Origin: JBLNBN01 sp050260015
GTDB taxonomy: Bacteria > Bacteroidota > Ignavibacteria > Kapaibacteriales > UBA2268
NCBI GenBank assembly: GCA_050260015.1
Contig: JBLNBN010000029.1
Location: forward strand, 1-64,000
DNA length: 64,000 bases
Direction: 5' to 3'
In this document: piece after piece, positions 9,209 through 18,290 of the stretch
Position numbering within the stretch: position 1 is the stretch's first letter
Layout: every line of letters begins with the position of its first letter
The notes under the pieces: generated by a model
What the model was told of the DNA's origin: nothing
The model's database searches: none
Seen by the model: the letters and a program-made list of their open reading frames with translations, nothing else
Position numbers and translations under genes: made by a program

Positions 9209-9551
9209 AATTGCCCTTAATTTATCAATTAAACTCAAAGAATATAGTTCGATTTAGGTAGAAATATATTTTTTATGAAATTGCCTGGACCACACTATTA
9301 TCTGAACCAGTATTAACCTGATTTATTTGATTATTATGATTGTAATTTAGGAGTTGACGCGCTAAAAGCTTGATATTGAAGGACCTGTCATTCCGATGAA
9401 CGAAGTGAAGAGGAATCTAAAGGAATTGTGCGACAAAAGTTACGCTGGAAATAACGCATTTAAACTATACCTCTACGCTCTTCCGACGAATCCGCAGGAT
9501 TCGAATGTTTATAGAAACGCGGATCCCTATCCGCCCTCTCACTGCGGCGAA

Positions 9552-9583
9552 GCCGTACCCTGAGCCCCGTCGAAGGGTACGGC
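9552..9583. repeat. Hairpin-forming interspersed repeat
   Basis: GCCGTACCCT at 9552-9561 pairs perfectly with AGGGTACGGC at 9574-9583. The core resembles the widespread 'ccctgagcctgtcgaaggg' intergenic repeat found in many bacterial genomes. There is no T tract, so a terminator role is unlikely. Confidence 0.5.
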
Positions 9584-9851
9584 AAAGGAAAACGCCGCGC
9601 GCTTCGGCAGGCTCAGCGACCGGCAGCCGACTTATTTATCTTAACCCCGGAGGCATTGCCCGTTCAGACTTAATCTTCACGGGTTAACTATAAATTAAAA
9701 GGCGGTTACTTTTCCGCGCCCGCTACTTATGGTATAATTTGAAAAAACTTATATTATAGAAAATATTGCTTGCTTTTCTGTTTTTTTTTTTTTTACTTTG
9801 GAAGCCGTCAATTCTCCCAACTTATTTTTCTATTAATCGGCAGGAGAAAAT

Positions 9852-9910
9852 ATGAACGGCATTGTGCGTAAAGCCAGAGGTTAAATAATCGGTCTTTATA
9901 CTCTGGCTTT
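9852..9910 (+). other. Possible leader peptide overlapping a hairpin
   Basis: An AGGAG site at 9842-9846 precedes ATG at 9852, which opens a ten-codon ORF (MNGIVRKARG, stop at 9882-9884). Its last codons form the left arm AAAGCCAGAG (9870-9879) of a perfect ten-base stem with CTCTGGCTTT (9901-9910). This is an attenuator-like layout upstream of the secreted protein at 10033, but it may be chance in a repeat-rich stretch. Confidence 0.25.
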
Positions 9911-10032
9911 AAAAACTCGCGACCGGCGGCTGGCTTATCTGCGATAACCGTAATTGAAAAATGCCATTATAACGCGGTTTATAGCAGATGAAAAACCAAT
10001 TCAATAATTTGTCAATAACAAGAGTTAAAACA

Positions 10033-10626
10033 ATGAGACGAATTTGTTTTATCCTTCTCGCATTAGTGGTGTTTGTCATAAGCGAAGCGCTGGCTCAAGT
10101 AGATTGCAACGCGGGTTGTACTTTTGGTAATTGGACTATCAAAAGGATAACCTATGAATACCCAGAAGGCTTCCCTCAAGCGGAATGCAGTATCGATGTC
10201 GATTTTCAGTATCGTACAGTTAATTGCGGCGGAAATATATCCGTAGAATTCAAAATTAACTGGGTAGCTGCTGTAATTAATAACAATTGTCCTCAACTCG
10301 ACTTTGGACAAGAAATGTTACGCTATGCTAACTCACGAATTTTAAGAGATCCTCTGGCATTAACAGGCTGGACGCCTCCGCCGCCAAATCAGTGCTGGGA
10401 TTTTTATCAATCAGTCGGTCCGGCTTGTTGGCATAGAGAATGGAAAAGCGGGCCTGTAGGAGAAAGGTATTACCTTTACCCGTGCGCCGAAGAACCTGTA
10501 TGCTGCAAAAGGTACACCGTTTGTTCTGACGCAAACGGAGTTCCTCTAGAGCCAACACCCGGAGCATATTTGCCGGCCGATTGTCACTTTTATGGACCAG
10601 CCTGCCAAATCAACCCTTGTCCATAA
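10033..10626 (+). CDS. Secreted cysteine-rich protein of unknown function
   Basis: I do not recognise a family. From the ATG at 10033 the 197-residue product has a clear signal peptide 'MRRICFILLALVVFVISEALA' (split here between charge, hydrophobic core and cleavage after Ala-Gln). The mature part has about a dozen cysteines, including 'CNAGC', 'CCKRY' and a closing 'CQINPCP', which suggests a disulfide-stabilised extracellular domain. An upstream in-frame ATG at 9988 would add 15 polar residues before the signal and is less likely. It is followed after 17 bases by another secreted protein with a strong ribosome site, so the two probably form an operon with the next genes. Confidence 0.6.
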   Translation: MRRICFILLALVVFVISEALAQVDCNAGCTFGNWTIKRITYEYPEGFPQAECSIDVDFQYRTVNCGGNISVEFKINWVAAVINNNCPQLDFGQEMLRYANSRILRDPLALTGWTPPPPNQCWDFYQSVGPACWHREWKSGPVGERYYLYPCAEEPVCCKRYTVCSDANGVPLEPTPGAYLPADCHFYGPACQINPCP

Positions 10627-10643
10627 TTATAGGAGAAAGTAAT

Positions 10644-11222
10644 ATGAAGGCAATTCTAATCGCTGCTGTTACTATGTTATCCTTTTGGCTAAACTCTTAT
10701 AGCGAAAACGTGGAAAGCGCAATCTTCCAAGTCTTTCAATATCCTGATGGAAGGCGGGACATGAAAGTTACTCCTCTTACGAACAACTCAGCGCTATATT
10801 TGGAAGGCGAAATACTACGTTCAAATATAAAAGTAACTGAACTTACGGAGGATAATATCGTAACGGTATTTACTTATCCGGACGGAAAACATCGTATGGC
10901 AGTGAACTTTCCATACGAAAGCGATAACCGAAAAGACGATTATATCCCGCAAATCCCAGAAAGAATAATTGGCACGAATTTATCAATCGCTCCAAATCCG
11001 ATTGAAAGTTTTGCTAATCTTTCACTTAAGATTTCGAAGGACTGTAGTGTTGAAATATTCGCCTTTGATTATAATTTCAAGGAAAGAATATTCTTCTCCG
11101 GATTCCTTAAAAAAGGTGACTACGATCTCACTTATGATTTTACAGAATTCCAAAAGGGATTAATAACAATCGGTATAAGGGAGAACGGAAATATTACGTC
11201 ACTTAAGGCTCTTAAACTTTAA
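10644..11222 (+). CDS. Small secreted protein with T9SS-type C-terminal sorting domain
   Basis: A 192-residue protein starting at ATG 10644 behind AGGAG. It has a signal peptide (residues 1-19). Two similar segments, 'IFQVFQYPDGRRDMKVTPL' and 'VTVFTYPDGKHRMAV', form an internal tandem repeat of about 45 residues. The last 80 residues begin 'LSIAPNPIESFANLSLKI' and end in a basic/aliphatic strand, the pattern of type A T9SS sorting domains (PNP followed by beta strands). It is probably exported to the cell surface by the Por system. The function of the N-terminal repeats is unknown. Confidence 0.65.
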   Translation: MKAILIAAVTMLSFWLNSYSENVESAIFQVFQYPDGRRDMKVTPLTNNSALYLEGEILRSNIKVTELTEDNIVTVFTYPDGKHRMAVNFPYESDNRKDDYIPQIPERIIGTNLSIAPNPIESFANLSLKISKDCSVEIFAFDYNFKERIFFSGFLKKGDYDLTYDFTEFQKGLITIGIRENGNITSLKALKL

Positions 11223-11252
11223 TTTATTAAAGTTATTTCTCTGCAATTATTC

Positions 11253-11286
11253 CCGTCCTACTCTTTCGTAAGAAAAAGTAGGACGG
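11253..11286 (+). terminator. Strong hairpin between secreted-protein genes
   Basis: CCGTCCTACT (11253-11262) pairs with AGTAGGACGG (11277-11286), with TTTC/GAAA extending the stem inside. No immediate T run follows, so it may end transcription weakly or protect the 3' end of the upstream message. Confidence 0.5.
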
Positions 11287-11313
11287 ATGTTAAAATTTTT
11301 AAATAGAGGCAAT

Positions 11314-12696
11314 ATGAAAACATTATTATTTACGCTTTTATTTTTTGCGACGTTATGCTTTGCTCAAGCTCAGGAATCGTCGCGCGCTATTATTAATCAC
11401 GACACTCTCTACTATAATTGGGAGATAAAGAGCTACAATGTAGGAATAAAGCAACTTCCGTTTTTTGATAAAATATATTACAGCAATGGAATTTGGTTGA
11501 ACGCTTTAGAAGTTTATTATTCTAATTATTCCGATAATAATCTTGAGTCATGGACCCGCGCGCCTTATGTGCCGGTAAAAGGCGCAACAGATTTTACGGC
11601 GACTAAAAATAAAGCGTTCGTTATCGGGGATAGCTCTGGTAAAGGGAGTTGGGGACTGATTGCGGAGACTAATGATATTCGTAACGGCTGGACAGTTAAA
11701 ACGCATGACATATTTAAAAACGTATATATAAGAAAAGTGGCTTTCAAGGATGAATCAACCGGAATTATTAGCTCAGCCTACGATCTTTATCGAACCGAAG
11801 ACGGCGGTCAAAGTTGGAAGAAAGCCGGCAATTTCAGCTCTTTTTTCAACGGCGATTCGGTTTTTATAGATAGATTTCTCAATTCCGATGAATGCGACTT
11901 GCTGATAGCGGTAGTGCATTCGCTAAAAGATGTAAATCCATATCTTATGTTTAGTAAGGATTACGGAAAGAGTTGGGTCGGTCCGCGCCCGCTACCAGTA
12001 AAAACTTATAGTCGCAATCCTAATCCAGCTACTTCGATGAGTTTTTATATGAGAAATGATTCGCTTTGGCTCAGCGGTTTTATAGAAAGGTACGAGTATA
12101 TTTATTTTACTTCTGATTTGGGTTCTACCTGGCAAACCCAATACCAGTGTTTAAAGGATCCTTTGAGTTCTTTTTCTTCCATACAGTTCTTCGATAATAG
12201 CCTGGTTGGGGTAGCGACCGAAAATAATCCGTTCGTCTATTTAACCTTCGACGGCGGCAATCACTGGGTTAAATTATCAGATTCCGTCGCATTGTATGGC
12301 GGCGATTCATATATAAATCCGGAAGATACAAATTTGCGGGATTTAAAGAAGTATCAAGTTGTAAAGGCGGAGAACAAAATGTACTTCTTCGGCTGGAATA
12401 AAGTCTTTAAATTTAATAATCTAAACGTACCATCGGGCGTAAACGAAGAAAAACCGGACCCGGTTTATTGCGAGTTTAATAATCGTTCTCAGTCGATAGA
12501 TTTACAGGCAAAGCCCGGCGACGTATTAGTGGGGGTAGAGCTTTACGATGAATCGGGCAGGGAGCTATACCAGGCGCGCGAGTCGTTGCAATCGCAGTTG
12601 CAAATACCGCGAAGCGCGTTTGGCGGCGCTAATGTCGTGTTCGCCATTGTCAGGGGCAACGGCGAGGTATTCTTAAAGAAATTGCTGTGCCGGTGA
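11314..12696 (+). CDS. Secreted beta-propeller-like protein with T9SS sorting domain
   Basis: A 460-residue secreted protein. The start at 11314 follows AGAGG and opens a signal peptide ending 'LCFAQAQ'; an upstream ATG at 11287 lacks this fit. The body has recurring 'T.DGG..W' boxes such as 'YRTEDGGQSWKKAGN', 'FSKDYGKSWVG' and 'LTFDGGNHWVKLS'. These are the Asp-box/BNR signature of sialidase-type and photosystem-stability-like propellers. The last 75 residues, 'GVELYDESGRELYQ' to 'NGEVFLKKLLCR', have the shape of a type A T9SS sorting domain. It is likely surface-exposed, with unknown ligand. It ends one base before the next gene. Confidence 0.68.
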   Translation: MKTLLFTLLFFATLCFAQAQESSRAIINHDTLYYNWEIKSYNVGIKQLPFFDKIYYSNGIWLNALEVYYSNYSDNNLESWTRAPYVPVKGATDFTATKNKAFVIGDSSGKGSWGLIAETNDIRNGWTVKTHDIFKNVYIRKVAFKDESTGIISSAYDLYRTEDGGQSWKKAGNFSSFFNGDSVFIDRFLNSDECDLLIAVVHSLKDVNPYLMFSKDYGKSWVGPRPLPVKTYSRNPNPATSMSFYMRNDSLWLSGFIERYEYIYFTSDLGSTWQTQYQCLKDPLSSFSSIQFFDNSLVGVATENNPFVYLTFDGGNHWVKLSDSVALYGGDSYINPEDTNLRDLKKYQVVKAENKMYFFGWNKVFKFNNLNVPSGVNEEKPDPVYCEFNNRSQSIDLQAKPGDVLVGVELYDESGRELYQARESLQSQLQIPRSAFGGANVVFAIVRGNGEVFLKKLLCR

Positions 12697-12697
12697 T

Positions 12698-13390
12698 GTG
12701 AAGACATACCTATATTTAATGATCTGCTTGGCGTTCATAACGGAATACTTGGGCGCACAACCGAGTATATTTGTTAACGAGAAAAACCTCATTGATTTGG
12801 ATACTGTATATTCTCAGATCGTAAAAAGAAATATAAGTATTTACAACCGTGGAAGCTCCAGTTTACGCATCATTTCGGTCGGAGCTTCCTGCGGTTGCAC
12901 CTCGTTGCACTTAGAAAAGGATAAAATCGCTCCGAACGATTCAACTATACTTAAATGCGAAATCAATTATGTAAAAGCCAACAGGGAAAAAATTGATCAT
13001 CTCTATATTAAGTCGAACGATCCAAAGAACTCAAATCTGGAATTAACCGTTAGGGCTTTCGTTTATAAAGATATAATTGTAGTTCCCGAGAGTTTGCCGA
13101 CTTTTTCGGATAAACGACTCTTTGATACCGTCCAATTCAATATCTCTTTGGTTAACATGGGAAAAGAAGATATAACCGTTTTTGAGCCATATTTTTCCGA
13201 TACTACTCACTTGCGCTTGGTTTCTTTTGAACCAGGCGCTAGAACGATAAAAAATCATTGCTCCTTTAATTATACTGTAAAGGCAGTTGTATTAGAGGAT
13301 GTTGACGGCTTTTCTACATTTAATTTACCCTGTTCATCTACAACTAATCCTAAATTCGAATATTTGGTAGTAACAAAAACTCATAAGTAA
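12698..13390 (+). CDS. DUF1573-domain secreted protein
   Basis: A 230-residue protein with a signal peptide (MKTYLYLMICLAFITEYLGA) and a DUF1573 domain: 'IYNRGSSSLRIISVGASCGC' followed by 'IAPNDSTILKCEINY', an Ig-like fold common in the FCB group. The start is GTG at 12698, one base after the stop of the propeller gene, which implies translational coupling. A second, less conserved Ig-like region covers residues 130-225. It has no sorting tail of its own, but a T9SS tail fragment lies directly after it in another frame. Confidence 0.72.
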   Translation: MKTYLYLMICLAFITEYLGAQPSIFVNEKNLIDLDTVYSQIVKRNISIYNRGSSSLRIISVGASCGCTSLHLEKDKIAPNDSTILKCEINYVKANREKIDHLYIKSNDPKNSNLELTVRAFVYKDIIVVPESLPTFSDKRLFDTVQFNISLVNMGKEDITVFEPYFSDTTHLRLVSFEPGARTIKNHCSFNYTVKAVVLEDVDGFSTFNLPCSSTTNPKFEYLVVTKTHK

Positions 13391-13509
13391 TGGATTTCCG
13401 ATCCGAGGAAGGCGGCGAGGAAAGAATCGACGTTTCCCGGCTGCCTGCGGGCGTGTATTTTATTAGGAGCGGCGGGGGAGCGGGGAAGTTCGTGAAGATT
13501 AATTATTAA
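13390..13509 (+). pseudogene. Stranded T9SS C-terminal sorting-domain fragment
   Basis: A 39-codon open frame starts at an ATG that overlaps the DUF1573 stop by one base. Its product ends 'IDVSRLPAGVYFIRSG' plus 'GKFVKINY', a textbook end of a type A sorting domain ('L..GvY.i....g...KfvK'). There is no signal peptide and no cargo. I read it as the remnant of a larger surface protein left by deletion or recombination. Independent expression is unlikely but possible through coupling. Codon use is GC-richer than in the gene before it. Confidence 0.6.
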
Positions 13510-13578
13510 TGCCAGGGTACGCGTCATTTCTCGATCCCCGGGCCTGATAAATGATCAATGATAAATGTTAAATGAACA

Positions 13579-13605
13579 GGGCGGACACATTGGTTCGCTC
13601 TTTTC
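13579..13605 (+). terminator. Candidate terminator closing the secreted-protein operon
   Basis: GGGCGGAC (13579-13586) pairs with GTTCGCTC (13593-13600) using two G-T pairs, followed by TTTT. It lies between the T9SS fragment and nrfH. Confidence 0.45.
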
Positions 13606-13784
13606 GTTTTAGCAACCCCTAAACCATGTCTCCAGCATTACGAAAGAATTAATTCTTCTAATTTTTATAAATATATTAATCGTATTTCGGAAAAGACTTG
13701 TTTATTAGCGGGATTTTTGTTTAATTGCCTTTGTCTTGGGTTAACAAATAGATTAATGAATTCTAATAGGTCGCGGAGGTAAAT

Positions 13785-14378
13785 TTGAAAAAAATTTTTA
13801 CTCGAATAAGGGACTTTTTTATGCGATTCGCCCCCGAACCGAGGTGGCGCATTCCGACGGTAATACTTGCCGGAACGCTTGCCGGGCTTGGAGCGATAGT
13901 TTTTTACATATCAAACGCCGCTTCCTACCTTTCGGACGATCCGAGGGCGTGCATCAATTGTCATATAATGACCCCGCAGTACGCCACCTGGCTGCACTCG
14001 AGCCACAGGGAAAAAACTGTATGCAATGATTGCCACGTGCCGCACGACAACGTGTTCCGCAAGTACTTATTCAAAGCGCAGGACGGCATGCGGCACGCCG
14101 CGATATTTACCTTGCGCATTGAGCCCCAGGTGATCCATATTAAAGATGCCGGCAAGGGAGCGGTCCAGGAGAATTGCATCCGTTGCCACGGCTTCGTGCT
14201 AACGCGTGTCGAGCAGGCGAAAGTCAGTCTGAACGATTGGCAGAAGGGCAAGGGCAAGCTCTGCTGGGAATGCCACAGGGAAGTGCCGCACGGGCGCATT
14301 CACAGCGACGCCTCCACGCCGCATGCAAGGGTGCCCGCGCTCGAACCGATCTCGCCGCGTTGGATGAAGAGAAAATGA
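13785..14378 (+). CDS. nrfH: Cytochrome c nitrite reductase small subunit (quinol dehydrogenase)
   Basis: A 197-residue NapC/NirT-family tetraheme protein. An N-terminal anchor (residues about 24-44) precedes four CxxCH haem sites at 56-60 (CINCH, with the Met two residues on), 80-84, 131-135 and 160-164. NrfH takes electrons from menaquinol and passes them to NrfA in the periplasm. The start is TTG at 13785, supported by GGAGG at 13775-13779 five bases before it and by no better ATG. nrfA follows after 84 bases, the usual nrfHA order, so the pair forms the complex for nitrite ammonification. Confidence 0.93.
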   Translation: MKKIFTRIRDFFMRFAPEPRWRIPTVILAGTLAGLGAIVFYISNAASYLSDDPRACINCHIMTPQYATWLHSSHREKTVCNDCHVPHDNVFRKYLFKAQDGMRHAAIFTLRIEPQVIHIKDAGKGAVQENCIRCHGFVLTRVEQAKVSLNDWQKGKGKLCWECHREVPHGRIHSDASTPHARVPALEPISPRWMKRK

Positions 14379-14462
14379 TCTTAGGCGTAGGAACTAAGAA
14401 CGAAGAGTAGTTTCATAATTAAAATTAAATAACCTATTTTAAAATTCAAATAAGAAGGGATT

Positions 14463-15941
14463 ATGGCAGAAGTGACTAATCAAAAGAAGCGCTATCCTAG
14501 TTGGGTGCTGTTTTTGGTAATAGCGGTTCTCGTCTTTATTGCCGGCATATTCGCCGCTTCAATCATGGAACGGCGCCAGGAGAGCAGCGCGCGGCTGACG
14601 CCGGTGACGAACCTAAAGGAGTGGGAGCCCCGCAATGAAGTCTGGGGGCAGAACTATCCGCAGGAGTACGAGAGCTACCTTGAAATGCTTGACACAACAT
14701 TCCGTAGCAAGTACGGCGGAAGCGCGACAATCCACTATCTCGATCAAACCCCGGAATTGGTGATCCTATGGGCGGGTTATCCTTTCTCGGAGGAATACAA
14801 CCAAGCGCGCGGCCATCCATACGCTATTCACGATATCCGGGCTATCTTGCGCTCCGGCGGCGAGGACAGTAATATCCCGGCGACCTGCTGGACGTGCAAA
14901 AGCACGGACGTGCCGCGAATGATGGCTAAGATCGGTCCGGCCGCGTTTTACGCGAAGAAGTGGATAGACATGGGCGATCAGATCGTCAATCCTATCGGCT
15001 GCCAGGACTGCCACGACCCGAAGACGATGAATTTGCGTATATCGCGACCGGGCCTCATCGAAGCGATGGCGCGCCGCGGTCGGAAGATCGAAAGCTTTAC
15101 TCATAACGAAATGCGCTCGCTCGTTTGCGCGCAGTGCCACGTAGAATATTACTTCCGCAAGTCGGACCATTATCTCTTTTTCCCGTGGGATAAGGGATTC
15201 AGCGCCGATTCGATGGAGAGCTATTACGACGAGACGAAATTTTTTGATTTTACGCACGCTCTTTCGCGCGTGCCGATTCTTAAGGCGCAGCATCCCGATT
15301 ACGAAATTTACATGACGGGCGTGCACGCGGCGCGCGGCGTATCCTGCGCCGATTGCCATATGCCGTACCGCGTCGAGGGCGGAATCAAGTTCACGGACCA
15401 TAAGATACAGAGCCCGCTAAATAATATAGCGAATTCCTGCCAGGTATGCCATCGCGAGAGCGAAGAGCAATTGCGGAACGACGTATACTCCCGGCAGGAT
15501 AAAGTAACCGAAGTGAGGAAGATAGTAGAGAAATCTCTCGCAAGCGCGCACATCGAGTGCAAGAACGCCTGGGACAACGGCGCGAGCGTAATCGAAATGG
15601 CGCCGGTCATGGACCTTATCCGCAGCGCGCAATGGCGTTGGGATTGGTGCGCAGCGTCTAACAGCACAGGATTTCATTCGCCTGTAGTAGTTTTGCGCAC
15701 TCTCGCGACGGCTATTGAGCGAGCCGAAAAGGCCCGCGGGTACCTGAGAGAGATTTTCGTGAGACACAACATTAAAACCCCGATTTTCTATCCCAACCTA
15801 ACCTCCGCGGAGAAGGCCCAGAAGTTCATTGGCCTGGACATTAAGGCCTCCATCCAGCACAAGGAGGAGTTCCTGCGCAAGGTCGCCTATAAATGGGATT
15901 CTTTAGCCCGCAAACGTCAAGGCTCGCTTAAAGGATATTAA
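14463..15941 (+). CDS. nrfA: Ammonia-forming cytochrome c nitrite reductase (pentahaem)
   Basis: A 492-residue NrfA that reduces nitrite to ammonium with six electrons in the periplasm. An uncleaved-looking N-terminal hydrophobic segment lies at residues 15-33. The diagnostic haem-1 site CWTCK is at 142-146, where Lys replaces the distal His. Four CxxCH sites follow at 180-184, 222-226, 295-299 and 326-330. The 'CAQCHVEYYF' box holds the active-site Tyr, and 'FTDHKIQSP' resembles the Ca-site loop. It starts with ATG after AAGGG. It forms an operon with nrfH and ends at a long hairpin. Confidence 0.96.
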   Translation: MAEVTNQKKRYPSWVLFLVIAVLVFIAGIFAASIMERRQESSARLTPVTNLKEWEPRNEVWGQNYPQEYESYLEMLDTTFRSKYGGSATIHYLDQTPELVILWAGYPFSEEYNQARGHPYAIHDIRAILRSGGEDSNIPATCWTCKSTDVPRMMAKIGPAAFYAKKWIDMGDQIVNPIGCQDCHDPKTMNLRISRPGLIEAMARRGRKIESFTHNEMRSLVCAQCHVEYYFRKSDHYLFFPWDKGFSADSMESYYDETKFFDFTHALSRVPILKAQHPDYEIYMTGVHAARGVSCADCHMPYRVEGGIKFTDHKIQSPLNNIANSCQVCHRESEEQLRNDVYSRQDKVTEVRKIVEKSLASAHIECKNAWDNGASVIEMAPVMDLIRSAQWRWDWCAASNSTGFHSPVVVLRTLATAIERAEKARGYLREIFVRHNIKTPIFYPNLTSAEKAQKFIGLDIKASIQHKEEFLRKVAYKWDSLARKRQGSLKGY

Positions 15942-15957
15942 TTATCCCCTAAGTCAT

Positions 15958-15997
15958 TGCCCTACCTGGAACGTAACATTACGTTCCAAGTAGGGCA
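15958..15997 (+). terminator. Long hairpin after nrfA
   Basis: TGCCCTAC and TGGAACGT (15958-15974) pair with ACGTTCCA and GTAGGGCA (15981-15997): 16 base pairs with one C-A mismatch, followed by an AT-rich tail. It is a probable terminator and mRNA 3'-end structure of nrfHA. Confidence 0.7.
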
Positions 15998-16146
15998 TTA
16001 TTAATTTATGCTTATAATTCACAAAAAAGGAAATATTTTTATATATTAGAGCTAAAGATAATTGGAAAAATGCCGATATAATATTATTAGGAAATTTAAA
16101 TACAATTTTAATAATAGCTTAATTTGAAACTACTGTGCGTAACCCT

Positions 16147-18252
16147 ATGAAAAATTCTCTACAGGCTTGTATACTTGCGTTACTTATCGCATTGTTAAAC
16201 GGTTCGGCTGCATATAGCGAAACTGCGGTTTCAGACGATCTTTTCGAGAAATCGATAGAAGAACTTTTAGAAACGAAGATAAGTTCGGCGGCCAAATACG
16301 ATCAAACCACGACGGAGGCCGCCGCTTCGGTTTCTATCGTAACAAGCGAGGATATACGGCGGTACGGGTATAAAAATCTCAGGGATATGCTTCAAAGCCA
16401 GAGAAGCTTTTACGCGACATACGATAGAAACTACGTATATATGGGACTGAGGGGGTTTAGCAGGCCCGGCAGCTATAACAATCAGATGGTCGTGATGATA
16501 AACGGGCACCTTACGAATGAAAAAGTATTTGGTTCGCCGTTTTTCGGATACGATTTCGCATTGAACCCGGATGCGATTGAGCGGATTGAAATCGTTCGCG
16601 GACCCGGCTCGACGCTCTATGGGAACTCCGCCACTTTCGCCGTAGTAAACGTGATAACAAAACGAGGAAAGGAACTTGACGGCGTAAACATAATGGCGTC
16701 CGGTGGTTCTTTAGGTTTGCGAAAATATGGAATAACGGCCGGTAAGGAATTCGATAACGAATTAAGCGTCTCGGCTTCTGCGCTTTACGGGGAGATCCAA
16801 GGCGGGAATCTATATTTTAAGGAATACGATTCGCCCGAGCATAACAACGGCGTTTCGGTCGGAATGGATTGGGAGAGATTTTGGGGCGCGCAGGCCGCCG
16901 CCGAATACAAGGGGCTCGCCGCGCAAGCGCTAATCTCCACCCGCTACAAGGCCGTTCCTACGGCCGCCTGGGAGACGCAGTTCAACGTTAAACCCTTGGA
17001 CATGTGCGATTCGCGCGCGTACGCGGAATTGAAATACGACTTTTCGCCATTGGAGAACGTCCAGCTTTCCTTTAAAGGAAGCTATGATCTTTACTTCTTC
17101 GGCGGCAAATACCCCTACGACGATCCGCTTGAGCTCCTGCCGACAAGGATGCAGCACGACTCCTCCACCGCAAAAAACTATTCGTTGGAGGCGCAGATGG
17201 TTTGGGACGTCTCGTCGCAGAACAGGCTGACCTTCGGAGTTGAAACCCAGCAGGCTTTAACGGCTTCGTACGAATTGTGGTGGGACGGGCAGAGCGAGGA
17301 TTTGCCCTCGATAAGCGTCAGTAGACCGAATAAGGTATACTCGATTTACGCTCAGGACCAGCACCAGGCGCTCGAGGATCTAAGCGTTACGCTGGGATTG
17401 AGATACGACGATTATTCGCTGATTAACTTCAAGAACGTCTCGGCGCGAGCCGCCTTGGTGTATAACGCCTGGGATGACGGAGCTCTAAAGCTGCTCTATA
17501 ACAACGCGTTCCGCATTCCGAATATTTACGAGCTGTTCTATACGGATCTCGACGGCGCTATGCCTAATCCCGACCTAAAGCCGGAAATCATACATGTTTT
17601 GGAATTGCTTGGAGAGTATAAATTCAACGAAAACTTATGGGGAACAGCTTCGATCTATGGTTATCGGTACAACGACCTGATCGACCAGTTAGAATACAGC
17701 GATACGACTATGGAGGGGAACGAAGAAGTAATAAGCTCTTACACCCAGTTTAGAAATATCTCGCATCTCCAGGCCGCCGGGTTAGAATTTGAATTGAAAG
17801 CGACCCCGATGAAAGGCATGAGCGCTTATGGCAGCTTTTGCGCGCAATACGCTACCAATGGCGAAACCGAAGAAATTATCTCCAACTCCCCCACGCACAT
17901 AGTTAAATTAGGGGCGAGCCAAACATTCTCGGATATTCTCAGGATGAGCGGCGAGTTTTACTTTGAAACCGGCAGGGAAGCGCCGCCGAGATCCTTTGAC
18001 CCTGAGAATCCGACATTTCTTACAAAGAGTAAAACCGACCCGGCGTTTCTTGGGAATCTCTACTTCGCTTTAGCCTCGGAAAATGGCGGCGATATGTTTC
18101 ATAAGATATTCCAAACATTAAATCTCACTCTCCGAATTGATAATATTTTCAACGCAGAATATTATCATCCGGGCAATTTCGAACACGTTCCAATTCAAAA
18201 CATAAGACAAGACGGAAGAACTTTCGAATTTGAGGCGATTGTTAAAATATAA
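16147..18252 (+). CDS. TonB-dependent outer-membrane receptor
   Basis: About 701 residues: signal peptide ('MKNSLQACILALLIALLNG'), plug domain with 'SVSIVTSEDIRRYGYKNLRD' and 'ALNPDAIERIEIVRGPGSTL', and a beta-barrel ending in an aromatic-containing strand. No N-terminal carboxypeptidase-like or SusD-partner features are seen, so it resembles siderophore/cobalamin/small-ligand receptors rather than SusC. A GTG four codons upstream (16135) is an alternative start. It stands just before a YfiR-like gene and a CHASE8-type hybrid kinase. This trio recurs in other genomes and suggests a sensed ligand rather than simple nutrient uptake; that is inference. Confidence 0.85.
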   Translation: MKNSLQACILALLIALLNGSAAYSETAVSDDLFEKSIEELLETKISSAAKYDQTTTEAAASVSIVTSEDIRRYGYKNLRDMLQSQRSFYATYDRNYVYMGLRGFSRPGSYNNQMVVMINGHLTNEKVFGSPFFGYDFALNPDAIERIEIVRGPGSTLYGNSATFAVVNVITKRGKELDGVNIMASGGSLGLRKYGITAGKEFDNELSVSASALYGEIQGGNLYFKEYDSPEHNNGVSVGMDWERFWGAQAAAEYKGLAAQALISTRYKAVPTAAWETQFNVKPLDMCDSRAYAELKYDFSPLENVQLSFKGSYDLYFFGGKYPYDDPLELLPTRMQHDSSTAKNYSLEAQMVWDVSSQNRLTFGVETQQALTASYELWWDGQSEDLPSISVSRPNKVYSIYAQDQHQALEDLSVTLGLRYDDYSLINFKNVSARAALVYNAWDDGALKLLYNNAFRIPNIYELFYTDLDGAMPNPDLKPEIIHVLELLGEYKFNENLWGTASIYGYRYNDLIDQLEYSDTTMEGNEEVISSYTQFRNISHLQAAGLEFELKATPMKGMSAYGSFCAQYATNGETEEIISNSPTHIVKLGASQTFSDILRMSGEFYFETGREAPPRSFDPENPTFLTKSKTDPAFLGNLYFALASENGGDMFHKIFQTLNLTLRIDNIFNAEYYHPGNFEHVPIQNIRQDGRTFEFEAIVKI

Positions 18253-18290
18253 TTTACCGGGATATTAATTATTTTTTAAGCGGCAGTGAA

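Larger units (their letters stand above)
9209..10032. other. Long intergenic region with several repeats
   Basis: About 820 bases without a clear gene. It holds a fragment of a common interspersed repeat near 9388-9425 ('cattccgatgaacgaagtg'), a perfect 10-bp hairpin GCCGTACCCT/AGGGTACGGC at 9552-9583 inside a 'ccctgagccccgtcgaaggg' type repeat with a related 'cttcggcaggctcagcga' piece at 9602, a 14-base T run at 9781-9794, and a short leader-like ORF with a hairpin at 9852-9910. GC content changes sharply within it, as expected of patched repeats. Confidence 0.55.
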
